This document shows positions 1 to 7,657 of a stretch of DNA of 14,963 nucleotides, piece after piece. Position 1 is the stretch's first letter, and each line of letters starts with the position of its first letter. The notes under the pieces were generated by a model. That model saw nothing but the letters and a program-made list of their open reading frames with translations. It did no database searches and had not been told where the DNA came from. Origin of the DNA: Deltaproteobacteria bacterium (GTDB lineage: Bacteria > Desulfobacterota > Desulfobacteria > Desulfobacterales > UBA11574); assembly GCA_019313505.1 (NCBI GenBank), contig JAFDBA010000049.1, forward strand, positions 1-14,963. The letters run 5' to 3'. A program made the position numbers and the translations under genes.

Positions 1-83
1 CAATGCTCTTCGTCCTTTTGTTGGCTCGCTCAGGCGAGGCGGGCGGGTCGCTTTGTCTTTATTAGAAATGGTAGAATACATTA

Positions 84-125
84 TTCGATGTTCAACGTTC
101 GATGTTCGATGTTCGATGTTCATCT
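84..125. repeat. Heptamer tandem array, unit TTCGATG
   Basis: Six 7-bp units stand head to tail: TTCGATG, TTCAACG, three more perfect TTCGATG, then a decayed TTCATCT. The array lies in the non-coding stretch beyond the 3' end of pyk, and I see no gene in 1-285. The same family recurs inverted just before the ATPase gene at 9809-9822 (CATCGAA, TATTGAA), so it is dispersed rather than local. The GC-rich stretch before it (about 22-52) has a small CTCGC/GCGAG inverted repeat and is otherwise unexplained. Confidence 0.85.
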
Positions 126-246
126 TTTACATGTCCTCAAGGTGTGGATTATTCATTAAAATATGTTGAATCTGAATTTACGATAGGTCAATAGCCCTGC
201 ATTTTAAAACCATCACCAAAATAAATAAAAAGATAAATATATTTGC

Positions 247-270
247 CACAAAGGCACCAAGACACAAAGG
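247..270. repeat. Octamer tandem repeat, unit CACAAAGG
   Basis: Three 8-bp units (CACAAAGG, CACCAAGA, CACAAAGG) end 15 bp before the last base of the pyk coding region, so they lie just downstream of the pyk stop. Very similar CACAAAGGCACCAAGACACA-type strings are, as I recall, common between genes in several bacterial phyla. No hairpin terminator for pyk is visible between here and the stop codon. Confidence 0.75.
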
Positions 271-285
271 TGAACCTTAGAAATA

Positions 286-1710
286 TCAGTCCTTCTGACC
301 AACCCTGTGTATTTTTATTATATTCGTGCTACCTTTCCTTAAGCCAAGGCCTGTGACAATTATCACAAGATCGTCCTTTTTGATCAATTTCTTGTTAATA
401 AGAATTCTTTCTGCTGCTTCAATAATCTTTTCGGTATCATCAATGTCGGAGATAAATGAAGGCGTTAAACCCCAGACAAGGGAGAGTCGATTATAAACAC
501 TCATGGAAGATGTAAAGGAATAAACAGGCATAGAAGGCCTATGTTTTGAGATAAACTTCGACGTGTTACCTGATATTGAAAATGCGATAATAGCTTTACC
601 GCTAACTTCGTGGAGTATATCTACGGCAGATTTTGCCACGGCATGAGTCACCAGTTCGTCCGAATCTTTTTCATATTGGAGATTATACTTCATAAATTCT
701 GATTTTTCAGCCTCGACAGCAATCCTTTTCATCATCTGTACTGCCTTGACAGGGTATTCCCCTGATGCGGTCTCACCCGAGAGCATTATGGCATCGGTGC
801 CGTCAAATATGGCGTTGGCCACATCCGATGCTTCGGCTCTGGTTGGAATCGGATTAATACTCATGGTTTCCAGCATCTGAGTAGCCGTTATTACCGGTTT
901 GTTTGCCCTAATAGCTTTATGTATTATATGTTTCTGGATGTTTGGAACCTTTTCAGGTTTCATTTCAACACCCAGATCTCCCCTGGCAACCATAATAACA
1001 TCAGCAACTTTTAGTATTTTGTCTATATTATCTACCGCTTCCGGCTTTTCAATCTTTGCAACGACCGGGATATCGGTCCCTTTCTTTTTGATTAAGGCCT
1101 TAATCTGTTTAAGATCATCTGCACTCCTGACAAAAGAAAGTGCCAGATAATCCACACCAACCTGAATCCCGAAGTTAAGATCTTTTTTATCTTTTGCAGT
1201 TAAAGACGGGGTCGAAACATTAACGCCTGGAAGATTTATGCCCTTGTTTTCTTTTAAAAGTCCTCCGTTGACAACTTTACAGGTCACCGTATCATCGTTG
1301 CTCGATATAACCTGTAATTCCATAAGACCGTCGTCTATGAGTATTTTATCTCCTTTTGTCACATCCGCCGGAAGTCCGTTATAGGTGGTCGAAACCACAT
1401 CGGCTGTCCCTGCAACCTTTTTGGTTGTGATACTGATAGTATTGTTCTTTTTCAGTAAAACCGCCTTTCCATCCTTTAATTTCCCTGTTCTTATTTTAGG
1501 GCCTTGAAGATCAAGCATTATTGCCACAGGTCTATTCATCTCTCTGGAAAGGGATCGGATAGTATTTATAACTTCTCCATGTTCTTCATACTTTCCGTGA
1601 GAAAAATTAAGCCTTGCTACATTCATCCCGGAAAAGATAAGTTTTTTAAGTACGGGTCTGGTATTGGATGAAGGTCCGATGGTTGCTATTATCTTTGTCT
1701 TGTTAGTCAT
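286..1710 (-). CDS. pyk: Pyruvate kinase
   Basis: This cytoplasmic enzyme makes pyruvate and ATP from phosphoenolpyruvate and ADP, the last step of glycolysis. At 474 residues it has the usual family length. Visible are the active-site block NVARLNFSHG (residues 30-39, with R33, N35, S37 and H38), the B domain (about 70-170), the catalytic lysine in AKIEKPEA (K219), the metal ligands E221 and D245 in ARGDLG, T277 in TATQMLET, the signature ending IMLSGETASGEYP (308-320), and a C-terminal regulatory domain (about 350-474). The loop that governs monovalent cation use reads LQGPKIR with K72 where potassium-dependent enzymes have glutamate, so the enzyme is probably potassium-independent. An AGGA ribosome site lies 11 nt before the ATG. 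The upstream 231-bp gap with an inverted-repeat cluster suggests that it is transcribed separately from holA. Confidence 0.97.
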   Translation of the reverse strand: MTNKTKIIATIGPSSNTRPVLKKLIFSGMNVARLNFSHGKYEEHGEVINTIRSLSREMNRPVAIMLDLQGPKIRTGKLKDGKAVLLKKNNTISITTKKVAGTADVVSTTYNGLPADVTKGDKILIDDGLMELQVISSNDDTVTCKVVNGGLLKENKGINLPGVNVSTPSLTAKDKKDLNFGIQVGVDYLALSFVRSADDLKQIKALIKKKGTDIPVVAKIEKPEAVDNIDKILKVADVIMVARGDLGVEMKPEKVPNIQKHIIHKAIRANKPVITATQMLETMSINPIPTRAEASDVANAIFDGTDAIMLSGETASGEYPVKAVQMMKRIAVEAEKSEFMKYNLQYEKDSDELVTHAVAKSAVDILHEVSGKAIIAFSISGNTSKFISKHRPSMPVYSFTSSMSVYNRLSLVWGLTPSFISDIDDTEKIIEAAERILINKKLIKKDDLVIIVTGLGLRKGSTNIIKIHRVGQKD

Positions 1711-1796
1711 AATTTATCGTCCTGTTATATCGTTCAAACTTAGGTCTTTCTATGCAGGGCTTTTGTCAGTATTTATAAAGTCGATCCATAACATAA

Positions 1797-1939
1797 AAAG
1801 TGCCTAAAATGATCTAAAGTGAGCTAAAGTGCCTAAAGTTATGGTGTCGCTCCGCTCCGCTGATTTTATATAATTGACAGAATTCCTTAACTTTAGCTCA
1901 CTTTAAACTTTAGTTCATTTCAAACTTTAGATCACTTTG
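1797..1939. repeat. Palindromic intergenic element built of CTAAAG repeats
   Basis: The left arm (1797-1840) holds 10-bp units such as TGATCTAAAG and TGAGCTAAAG. The right arm (1889-1939) holds three exact-length 17-bp units beginning AACTTTAG, at 1889-1905, 1906-1922 and 1923-1939. The arms are inverted: AAAGTGAGCTAAAGT at 1816-1830 is perfectly complementary to 1890-1904. The spacer contains GTCGCTCCGCTCCG, which recurs in a second copy near 13050. The element fills most of the holA-pyk gap and ends two bases before the holA stop codon. Transcribed, it could form a long stem and might act as a weak terminator or processing site; that role is inference. Confidence 0.8.
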
Positions 1940-1941
1940 CT

Positions 1942-3408
1942 CTACTTTTGGCAAATAAAAAATATCGCTTTTTCGAGTATCAACCTGTGGCTCTGTCCTG
2001 TGGATTTAAGGCGCAAATCTGCTTGACTCAATGACTCAAAAATAGCAATAAGTTCATCCATAGTAAACCGTTCAGACTTTAGGAGCATTTGATAAACCGG
2101 ATATGGATTTTTAGTATTTTTTGCAACAACAAGATCCGTAACCGGCCTGCTTTTCTTTTTTGAACCTTTTTTTTTTAATCGTTGATTATCTTTTCCCGTA
2201 TCTTTTGAAAGCATTCGGTCCCACGTTTCAAACTGCCCCAAAATATCAGCATCATAAGCCTGGATAGAGGGCATGATTCTGCTTTTAAATTCGTGGAACT
2301 GAATGCCTCCATGCCATTCTAGACCATGGGGACTTTCAACAAAACCCTTGACAAGCACCAGCCTTCTAATTTGATTTGTTATTGCGGCAAGAACCTGAAG
2401 GGGATGAAGATTATCTGCAAGAAGCGTATCCAAAAAAAAGAGCGATTTTTCGATGTTTCTTTCTGAAACGGCATTTGTTAAATCGTATATAGGGTCCTTT
2501 TTTGTACGCTTTAATACAGACTTAACATCGTGGTTTGTTATATTTTTTCTATCTCCCACATAACTGATCAGTTTCTGAAGGTTATTTGAAAATGTCCGGA
2601 GGTCAAAACCGGTCATTTCATACAGGGCCATGTATGCATTCTTATCCATTTGCTTCCCGAATCGACCCAGGATTTCCTTCATCCTTTCTGAAAGAACCGC
2701 TTCCTGCGCCATCCTGTCCGCCCGGCGATCACCTTTTGGGACGGAACAGTCGATGATCATCCCATGCTCCCGAATGGTTTTAAAAAGTTTCCGGCGCTTA
2801 TCCACCATATCTGTGGTAATAATAAGGTAGTTCCCTTTCGGGAATCCTTTTTCAACAGCTTTTTGCAAAAAAGCGGCATTATCTTCTTCAGAACCAATGG
2901 CAAGGCTTTTTTCTATACAAAACCTAACGATTTTATCAATCCATTCGTCATCACCGAAACGGTCAATATCGAGTTTAATCGTTTTACTTCTATTTGCCTT
3001 ACTCACATCATCGTATGAAAGATTTAAAAGACCCATAAGGCTTAGTAAATATTTTGCGCCCTTTTTAATATCATCAGTATCATATGCTTCTTTCGCCTTT
3101 TCAAGGAGCCTGCCTTGATCCTGTTTTGAATAGAATATTTTAGAATCACAAATTGCAACAACCTTCGTACCCGACAAAAGCGAATATGTGTTTGACCGCT
3201 CAATGGCTTCTTTAATATTTTCATTTGTGCCCTCAACCGGTTCATAGCCAAGACTTCTTTGATCCACAGGGATCAACCCATGCACAAGTGCCTCAAGTGA
3301 ATTTTTATATAGCAGTTCCTGGCCGTAGATAAGATACACCGGCGCAAAATCGCCGACTTTCCGGTCTTTTAAATAATTGTTAAGCTCTTTGTAATTTATT
3401 TCAGTCAT
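1942..3408 (-). CDS. holA: DNA polymerase III delta subunit (clamp loader)
   Basis: HolA is the clamp-loader subunit that opens the beta sliding clamp during replication. The N-terminus PVYLIYGQELLYK (residues 23-35) matches the start of the delta fold, which in this family usually lacks a working Walker motif. NYLIITTDMVDKRRKLFK (193-210), the helical lid around 240-300 (MTGFDLRTFSNNLQKL) and the collar domain from about 305 (LHPLQVLAAITNQIRRL at 334-350; LILEKAIFFIC near the end) fit the family. At 488 residues it is about 140 longer than typical HolA. The excess lies mainly in about 95-175 and in a very basic stretch at 402-421 (LKKKGSKKKS). No convincing ribosome site precedes the ATG, and the gene starts 23 bp after lspA, so translational coupling is likely. 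Confidence 0.88.
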   Translation of the reverse strand: MTEINYKELNNYLKDRKVGDFAPVYLIYGQELLYKNSLEALVHGLIPVDQRSLGYEPVEGTNENIKEAIERSNTYSLLSGTKVVAICDSKIFYSKQDQGRLLEKAKEAYDTDDIKKGAKYLLSLMGLLNLSYDDVSKANRSKTIKLDIDRFGDDEWIDKIVRFCIEKSLAIGSEEDNAAFLQKAVEKGFPKGNYLIITTDMVDKRRKLFKTIREHGMIIDCSVPKGDRRADRMAQEAVLSERMKEILGRFGKQMDKNAYMALYEMTGFDLRTFSNNLQKLISYVGDRKNITNHDVKSVLKRTKKDPIYDLTNAVSERNIEKSLFFLDTLLADNLHPLQVLAAITNQIRRLVLVKGFVESPHGLEWHGGIQFHEFKSRIMPSIQAYDADILGQFETWDRMLSKDTGKDNQRLKKKGSKKKSRPVTDLVVAKNTKNPYPVYQMLLKSERFTMDELIAIFESLSQADLRLKSTGQSHRLILEKAIFFICQK

Positions 3409-3431
3409 AGGTTAAAATTGAAAATTTTAAA

Positions 3432-3953
3432 TCACTCCGGCATCTTTTTAAAGATAAGATGGAATAAATATATAGCAATTCCCACAGTGATTGCACTGTC
3501 TGCAACATTAAAAGCAGGCCAGTGATAATTCCCGATATAAAAGTCTAAAAAGTCTACTACCTTTCCGAAACGAATTCTGTCGATTAGGTTGCCAAAGGCG
3601 CCTCCTAAAATTAGAGCAAAACATGCGGAAAGCAGGGAATATTTCTGAGGTGTTTTTTTATAGAAGTAGAATATCAGACAGATGGCCAATGATGAAAGTA
3701 AAAGAAAAAGCAAGTTACGCAGACCAGAGCTTTTATTTGCCATGAATCCAAAGGCGCCGCCCGGGTTATGAATATGAGTAATACTGAAGAAACCGGGTAT
3801 AACTTCAATTGAGTGGTAAAGCAGAACCGTGTTCTGAATTACGGCCTTTGTTATCTGATCAAACATAATTACCAAACCGGCGATGACGGCAAGCTTCAGG
3901 TATTTATTATGCTTAATAGCAGACCCCCCTGGAGAAAAAAGACTCGAACACAC
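3432..3953 (-). CDS. lspA: Lipoprotein signal peptidase (signal peptidase II)
   Basis: LspA is an inner-membrane aspartic protease that removes signal peptides from diacylglyceryl-modified prolipoproteins. Four membrane segments are visible at about 18-37, 78-97, 104-121 and 149-168. The conserved blocks are all present: FDQITK (31-36), HNPGGAFG (62-69), GNLIDRIRFGKVVDFLDF (121-138) and FNVADSAITVG (148-158). The catalytic pair should be D134 and D152. The gene follows ileS by 29 bp, the classic ileS-lspA arrangement. The start is uncertain. The GTG at 3951-3953 adds an odd leader (MCSSLFSPGGSA), whereas the run of six G (CAGGGGGG) lies 6 nt before an in-frame ATT (3915-3917) that would give a family-like N-terminus IKHNKYLKLAV. 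No ATG exists nearby. Confidence 0.95.
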   Translation of the reverse strand: MCSSLFSPGGSAIKHNKYLKLAVIAGLVIMFDQITKAVIQNTVLLYHSIEVIPGFFSITHIHNPGGAFGFMANKSSGLRNLLFLLLSSLAICLIFYFYKKTPQKYSLLSACFALILGGAFGNLIDRIRFGKVVDFLDFYIGNYHWPAFNVADSAITVGIAIYLFHLIFKKMPE

Positions 3954-3967
3954 TTTTATAATATTCC

Positions 3968-4002
3968 TTTAATTGCCAATCCTCAATTACCAACCGCCAA
4001 TT
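3968..4002. repeat. Heptamer array overlapping the end of ileS
   Basis: On the plus strand five 7-bp units read TTTAATT, GCCAATC, CTCAATT, ACCAACC, GCCAATT. The pattern is a degenerate heptamer built around CCAATT. The array straddles the ileS stop codon (3983-3985), so its right half encodes the last six residues of the enzyme (ELAVGN). It is a different family from the TTCGATG heptamers at 84-125. Confidence 0.65.
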
Positions 4003-6790
4003 CCTTAAGGCAATTCTGACACCTACTGCAAATCGTCGGATGTTCTGAACTTTCTCCAATAGACGTGTCATATATCCAACACCTTTCACACTTTTCACCG
4101 GTTGCCGATTCAACAAGAATCGACAGGTTGTCGATATCCTGGCTCTCAAAAGCGCCGGCAGGGTTCTCCCCATTAACCAGAGACGCTCCTGAAACAATAA
4201 ATATGGTGCTTAATTCATTTTCATATGGGCAAAGTATATCATACAGATCATTATCCGTATAAAGGGTAACAACGGCATCAAGGGAATGACCGATCAGCTT
4301 TTTAACTCTGGCTTCCTCAAGGGCCTTTGTAACATCGCCGCGCACCTCAAGGATTCGTTTCCACTTTTTTGCCAGTTTTTGATCCTTCCATGCTTCATTT
4401 ACTTCAGGAAGAGATGTCAAGTGAATACTCGGTTCATTTTCTTTAGTTCCCGGCATAAAGCTCCATATCTCTTCTGCGGTAAAGGCAAGTATTGGCGCCA
4501 TAAGCCTTGTCATGGAGTCCAGCAGAATGTGAATGACGGTCTGTGCGCTTCTTCTACCTGCTGATTCAGGCGGTGATGTATATAACCTGTCCTTAAGAAT
4601 ATCGAGATAGAACGCTGAAAGATCGACAATGCAATAATTGTAAAGGGTATGGTAGATAATATGAAACTCATAGGTATCATAGGCTTTGAGTGTCAGCTCA
4701 ATCACCTCTTGAAGCCGGTGCAGTGCAAACCTGTCGATTTCAGGCATAGAACCATAGGGAACGGCATCTTTTCCAGGATCGAAGTCATATAGATTGCCGA
4801 GCATGAATCTGCTCGTATTTCTGATTCTCCGGTAGGCATCGCTCAACTGTTTCAAGATGTTTTCGGAAATACGAATGTCATCCCGGTAATCAGATGCCGA
4901 AACCCAGAGACGGAGAATTTCCGCCCCATGCTTTTTGATCACCTCATCAGGAGCAACAACATTTCCTACAGACTTGGACATCTTTTTGCCTTGTGCATCC
5001 ACAACAAACCCATGGGTCAATACCGATTTAAACGGGGCCGCCCCCCGTGTACCCACAGCCGTGAGGAGGGAGCTGTGAAACCATCCCCTGTGCTGATCGC
5101 TCCCTTCAAGGTAAAGATCGGCGGGCCATTTCAGACCGGTGCGCTTTTCAAGTACCGCAGCGTGGCTCACACCGGAATCAAACCATACATCCAGTATATC
5201 ATCTTCTTTAACAAATGTTGTATGACCACACTGACCGCAGACGGTATCTTCGGGTAGAAATTCTTTTGCATCTTTTTCAAACCAGATGTCCGCGCCATGC
5301 TCTTTAAATTTTGTATATATTCGATCTATTATTTCCTGGTTTATATGTAAGGCGCCGCACTTTTCACAATAAAAAATCGCTATGGGAACTCCCCAGACAC
5401 GCTGCCGGGATACGCACCAGTCCGGTCTGTTTTCAATCATTCCGTAGATTCTTTCTCTTCCCCAGTGCGGTATCCAGGTGACCTTATCGATCTCTTCAAG
5501 TGATTTTTTTCGTAAGCCTGTCTTGTCCATGGAAATAAACCACTGGGGGGTGGCCCTGAAAATTACAGGCTTTTTACATCGCCAGCAATGGGGATAAGAA
5601 TGTTCCATTGTCTCCTGACCAACAAGGAGGTCATTTTCCCGCAGCCGGGCAATGATATCCGAATTGGCCTTAAAAACAAATTGACCACTGAAATAATCGG
5701 CTTCTTCTGTAAAACACCCCCTGTCATCTACAGGTGAATACGCATCCAGATCATACAAAAGGCCCACCTCATAGTCTTCACGTCCATGACCGGGAGCAGT
5801 ATGAACACAACCGGTGCCGGCATCCAGAGTTACATGGGAACCCAGGATAATTATGGACTTGCGATCATATAATGGATGAAGACACTCTTTTCGCTCAAGA
5901 CGGTCCGCTCCAATTTCGGCAAGAATGGAAAAATCTGAAAAACCAAAGGTCTTCATACAGCTTTCCACAAGTTCCCTTGCCAAAATTAAAACGTCGCCAT
6001 TTTTCGTATCAACTGCCGCATAAATAATATCCGGATGAAGCGCTATAGCAAGGTTTGCCGGAATGGTCCAGGGTGTTGTTGTCCATATGACGACAAAAAC
6101 CTTTTTGTCCGTCAGGCCGGGAATCTCGGCGCTCAAATCGTCTTTAAAGGGGAATTTTACGAAAATCGACGGTGACGATTCATCATGATATTCTATCTCG
6201 GCCTCAGCAAGAGCTGTTTTGCAGCTGCAGCACCAGTAGATCGGCTTTTTGCTTCTGAAAAGGCTCCCCTGAGATGCAAATTTACCACATTCACGGGCAA
6301 TGGTGGCTTCATATTCGTAGTTCATGGTCAAATATGGATCCTCCCATTCGCCCATCACACCCAGGCGCTTGAATTCTTCACGTTGAATATCGACATATTT
6401 TTCAGCGTAAGCCCGGCATAACTTTCTAATTTCCGCCCGGGACATTTCTAATTTCTTTTTGCCCAGCTCTTTTTCAACATTGTGTTCCACCGGAAGTCCG
6501 TGACAATCCCATCCCGGTACGTAAACAGAGTCATAACCGGACATTTGTCGCGATCGAATAATAATATCCTTCAAGATCTTGTTGAGGGCCGTACCGATAT
6601 GAATATTACCGTTTGCGTAAGGAGGACCGTCGTGCAGTATAAATTTTTCACGGCCTTTGGACGTTTGCCTGATCTTTTCGTATAAACGGTTCTCATCCCA
6701 GTTTTTGAGCTGCTCTGGTTCACGTCTGGCAAGACTGGCTTTCATGGGAAATTTTGTACCGGGAAGGTTAAGTGTCTTTTTATAGTCCAT
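3983..6790 (-). CDS. ileS: Isoleucyl-tRNA synthetase
   Basis: This cytoplasmic class I aminoacyl-tRNA synthetase charges tRNA-Ile and edits misactivated valine. The 935 residues match the bacterial IleRS1 type. The ATP-binding HIGH motif is HIGT at 64-67 within PYANGNIHIGT. The editing (CP1) domain runs from about 190 to 410 and includes WTTTPWTIPANLAIALHP (236-253) and GTGCVHTAPGHGREDY (325-340). The lysine loop KMSKS is at 603-607. The C-terminal zinc module is CERC (901-904) with CSRC (921-924), as in zinc-dependent bacterial enzymes. A strong GGAGG site lies 4 nt before the ATG. The gene probably heads an ileS-lspA-holA operon. The C-terminal six residues are encoded by a heptamer repeat array, so the tail just after the zinc module may be a recent alteration. 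Confidence 0.98.
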   Translation of the reverse strand: MDYKKTLNLPGTKFPMKASLARREPEQLKNWDENRLYEKIRQTSKGREKFILHDGPPYANGNIHIGTALNKILKDIIIRSRQMSGYDSVYVPGWDCHGLPVEHNVEKELGKKKLEMSRAEIRKLCRAYAEKYVDIQREEFKRLGVMGEWEDPYLTMNYEYEATIARECGKFASQGSLFRSKKPIYWCCSCKTALAEAEIEYHDESSPSIFVKFPFKDDLSAEIPGLTDKKVFVVIWTTTPWTIPANLAIALHPDIIYAAVDTKNGDVLILARELVESCMKTFGFSDFSILAEIGADRLERKECLHPLYDRKSIIILGSHVTLDAGTGCVHTAPGHGREDYEVGLLYDLDAYSPVDDRGCFTEEADYFSGQFVFKANSDIIARLRENDLLVGQETMEHSYPHCWRCKKPVIFRATPQWFISMDKTGLRKKSLEEIDKVTWIPHWGRERIYGMIENRPDWCVSRQRVWGVPIAIFYCEKCGALHINQEIIDRIYTKFKEHGADIWFEKDAKEFLPEDTVCGQCGHTTFVKEDDILDVWFDSGVSHAAVLEKRTGLKWPADLYLEGSDQHRGWFHSSLLTAVGTRGAAPFKSVLTHGFVVDAQGKKMSKSVGNVVAPDEVIKKHGAEILRLWVSASDYRDDIRISENILKQLSDAYRRIRNTSRFMLGNLYDFDPGKDAVPYGSMPEIDRFALHRLQEVIELTLKAYDTYEFHIIYHTLYNYCIVDLSAFYLDILKDRLYTSPPESAGRRSAQTVIHILLDSMTRLMAPILAFTAEEIWSFMPGTKENEPSIHLTSLPEVNEAWKDQKLAKKWKRILEVRGDVTKALEEARVKKLIGHSLDAVVTLYTDNDLYDILCPYENELSTIFIVSGASLVNGENPAGAFESQDIDNLSILVESATGEKCERCWIYDTSIGESSEHPTICSRCQNCLKELAVGN

Positions 6791-6958
6791 ACATCCTCCA
6801 AATTCGGATTTTAATAATATTTTAGTTCTTTGAAAAATAATTATTGCATTATTCCAATTGGTGTGAAGCCCCTAAGTTCGATTCTAGATTACGAAAAGTA
6901 CTTGCAAAACCGCTTTCTGTCAAGAAAATAGGTGCGTTTCAATCAGATGTTGCTCAGC

Positions 6959-6989
6959 AAAAAGCCCGAACAATATCTTGTTCGGGCTT
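6959..6989 (-). terminator. Rho-independent terminator of the HNH gene
   Basis: A perfect 12-bp stem (AAGCCCGAACAA at 6962-6973 with TTGTTCGGGCTT at 6978-6989) encloses a 4-nt loop. Read on the minus strand it is followed by a run of five T. It lies 53 bp beyond the HNH stop codon and upstream of ileS, so it separates thiI/HNH transcription from the ileS operon. On the plus strand the following T-run is weak, so I assign it to the minus strand. Confidence 0.9.
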
Positions 6990-7041
6990 GTTGATTTTAA
7001 CCGAAAAGTCTATTTTTTTAAAACATGACCTGGAACCGGTT

Positions 7042-7548
7042 CTAATATACGCCAAGATCTTTAAGAACTGCATTAATACCCAGTTTCTTGACTTTCAATC
7101 TCAGAAACTCGGCAATAGTCGGTTGATACGCTTTTACTTTAAGATACATATTGGCTTCCGAGGGTGTTTTGCTTCCTTTCTTATTGTTACACGACTTACA
7201 GGAAGAGACACAGTTATCGAAATCTGTTTTGCCACCCCTGGATTTGGGAATTATATGGTCAATTGTCAATTTTCTTTTTTCACCGCCGCAATAAGCACAT
7301 TTGAATCCGTCCCGAATAAGGATGTTCTTTTTGCTAAAAGGGACCCTGTTTATGTAAAGTGTTCTGATAAGCTTTATCAGCCTCATTACTGCAGGAACTT
7401 TAACTGCAAGCCCTTCAGCGGTTCTGATTAACCTTCCGGAATTCCTTAAAACATGAACTTTGCCCTTTGAAATCAGACACATTGCCCTTTTCCAGTTTAC
7501 AACATTCAGAAAAGAATAGTCGGCATTTAGCAAAACACATTGATTCAT
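7042..7548 (-). CDS. HNH endonuclease
   Basis: This is a small (168 residues) HNH-family protein. The nuclease core is in the middle: a zinc knuckle CAYC (84-87), the catalytic motif TIDHIIPKSRGG (95-106, with D97 and H98), N112, and a second zinc pair CKSC (117-120) followed by NNKK. The N-terminal 70 residues (VLLNADYSFLNVVNWKRA) match a widespread stand-alone HNH protein of unknown cellular role. No cognate methylase, Cas protein or phage gene is adjacent, so there is no basis for calling it a restriction enzyme. It follows thiI by 109 bp on the same strand and ends at a strong terminator. An AGGA site lies 9 nt before the ATG. The nuclease fold is certain; the substrate is unknown. Confidence 0.9.
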   Translation of the reverse strand: MNQCVLLNADYSFLNVVNWKRAMCLISKGKVHVLRNSGRLIRTAEGLAVKVPAVMRLIKLIRTLYINRVPFSKKNILIRDGFKCAYCGGEKRKLTIDHIIPKSRGGKTDFDNCVSSCKSCNNKKGSKTPSEANMYLKVKAYQPTIAEFLRLKVKKLGINAVLKDLGVY

Positions 7549-7657
7549 TTTTTTATATCCTGTTCGATTATTTCACAGCCCTATATCCTATTTTATAAAA
7601 CAAATCAATACATCTTTAACGGTCGTGCTTTGTTTGTTTTGATTTTAAAAATGTGGA

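Noticed and set aside
187..1765. Inverted AGCCCTGCAT strings on either side of pyk (around 190-200 and 1752-1762), a possible pair of transposon ends.
   Set aside because: Only 10 bp match, no target duplication or further symmetry was seen, and pyk is a normal core gene.
6868..6895. A GTTCGATTCT string resembling the T-loop of a tRNA upstream of ileS.
   Set aside because: The flanking five bases do not pair as a T-stem, and no acceptor stem or anticodon arm can be drawn around it. It could at most be a chance match.
7033..7042. Perfect palindrome GAACCGGTTC overlapping the stop codon of the HNH gene, a possible target site.
   Set aside because: About fifteen 10-bp palindromes are expected by chance in a window of this size, and nothing ties it to the nuclease.
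6844..7431. A 195-codon plus-strand frame opposite the HNH gene.
   Set aside because: Its residues mirror the antisense of the HNH gene and the terminator hairpin, and it has no ribosome site or family resemblance.
7042..7548. HNH gene as part of a restriction, homing or phage system.
   Set aside because: No methyltransferase, intron, intein or phage gene adjoins it; the neighbours are core genes.
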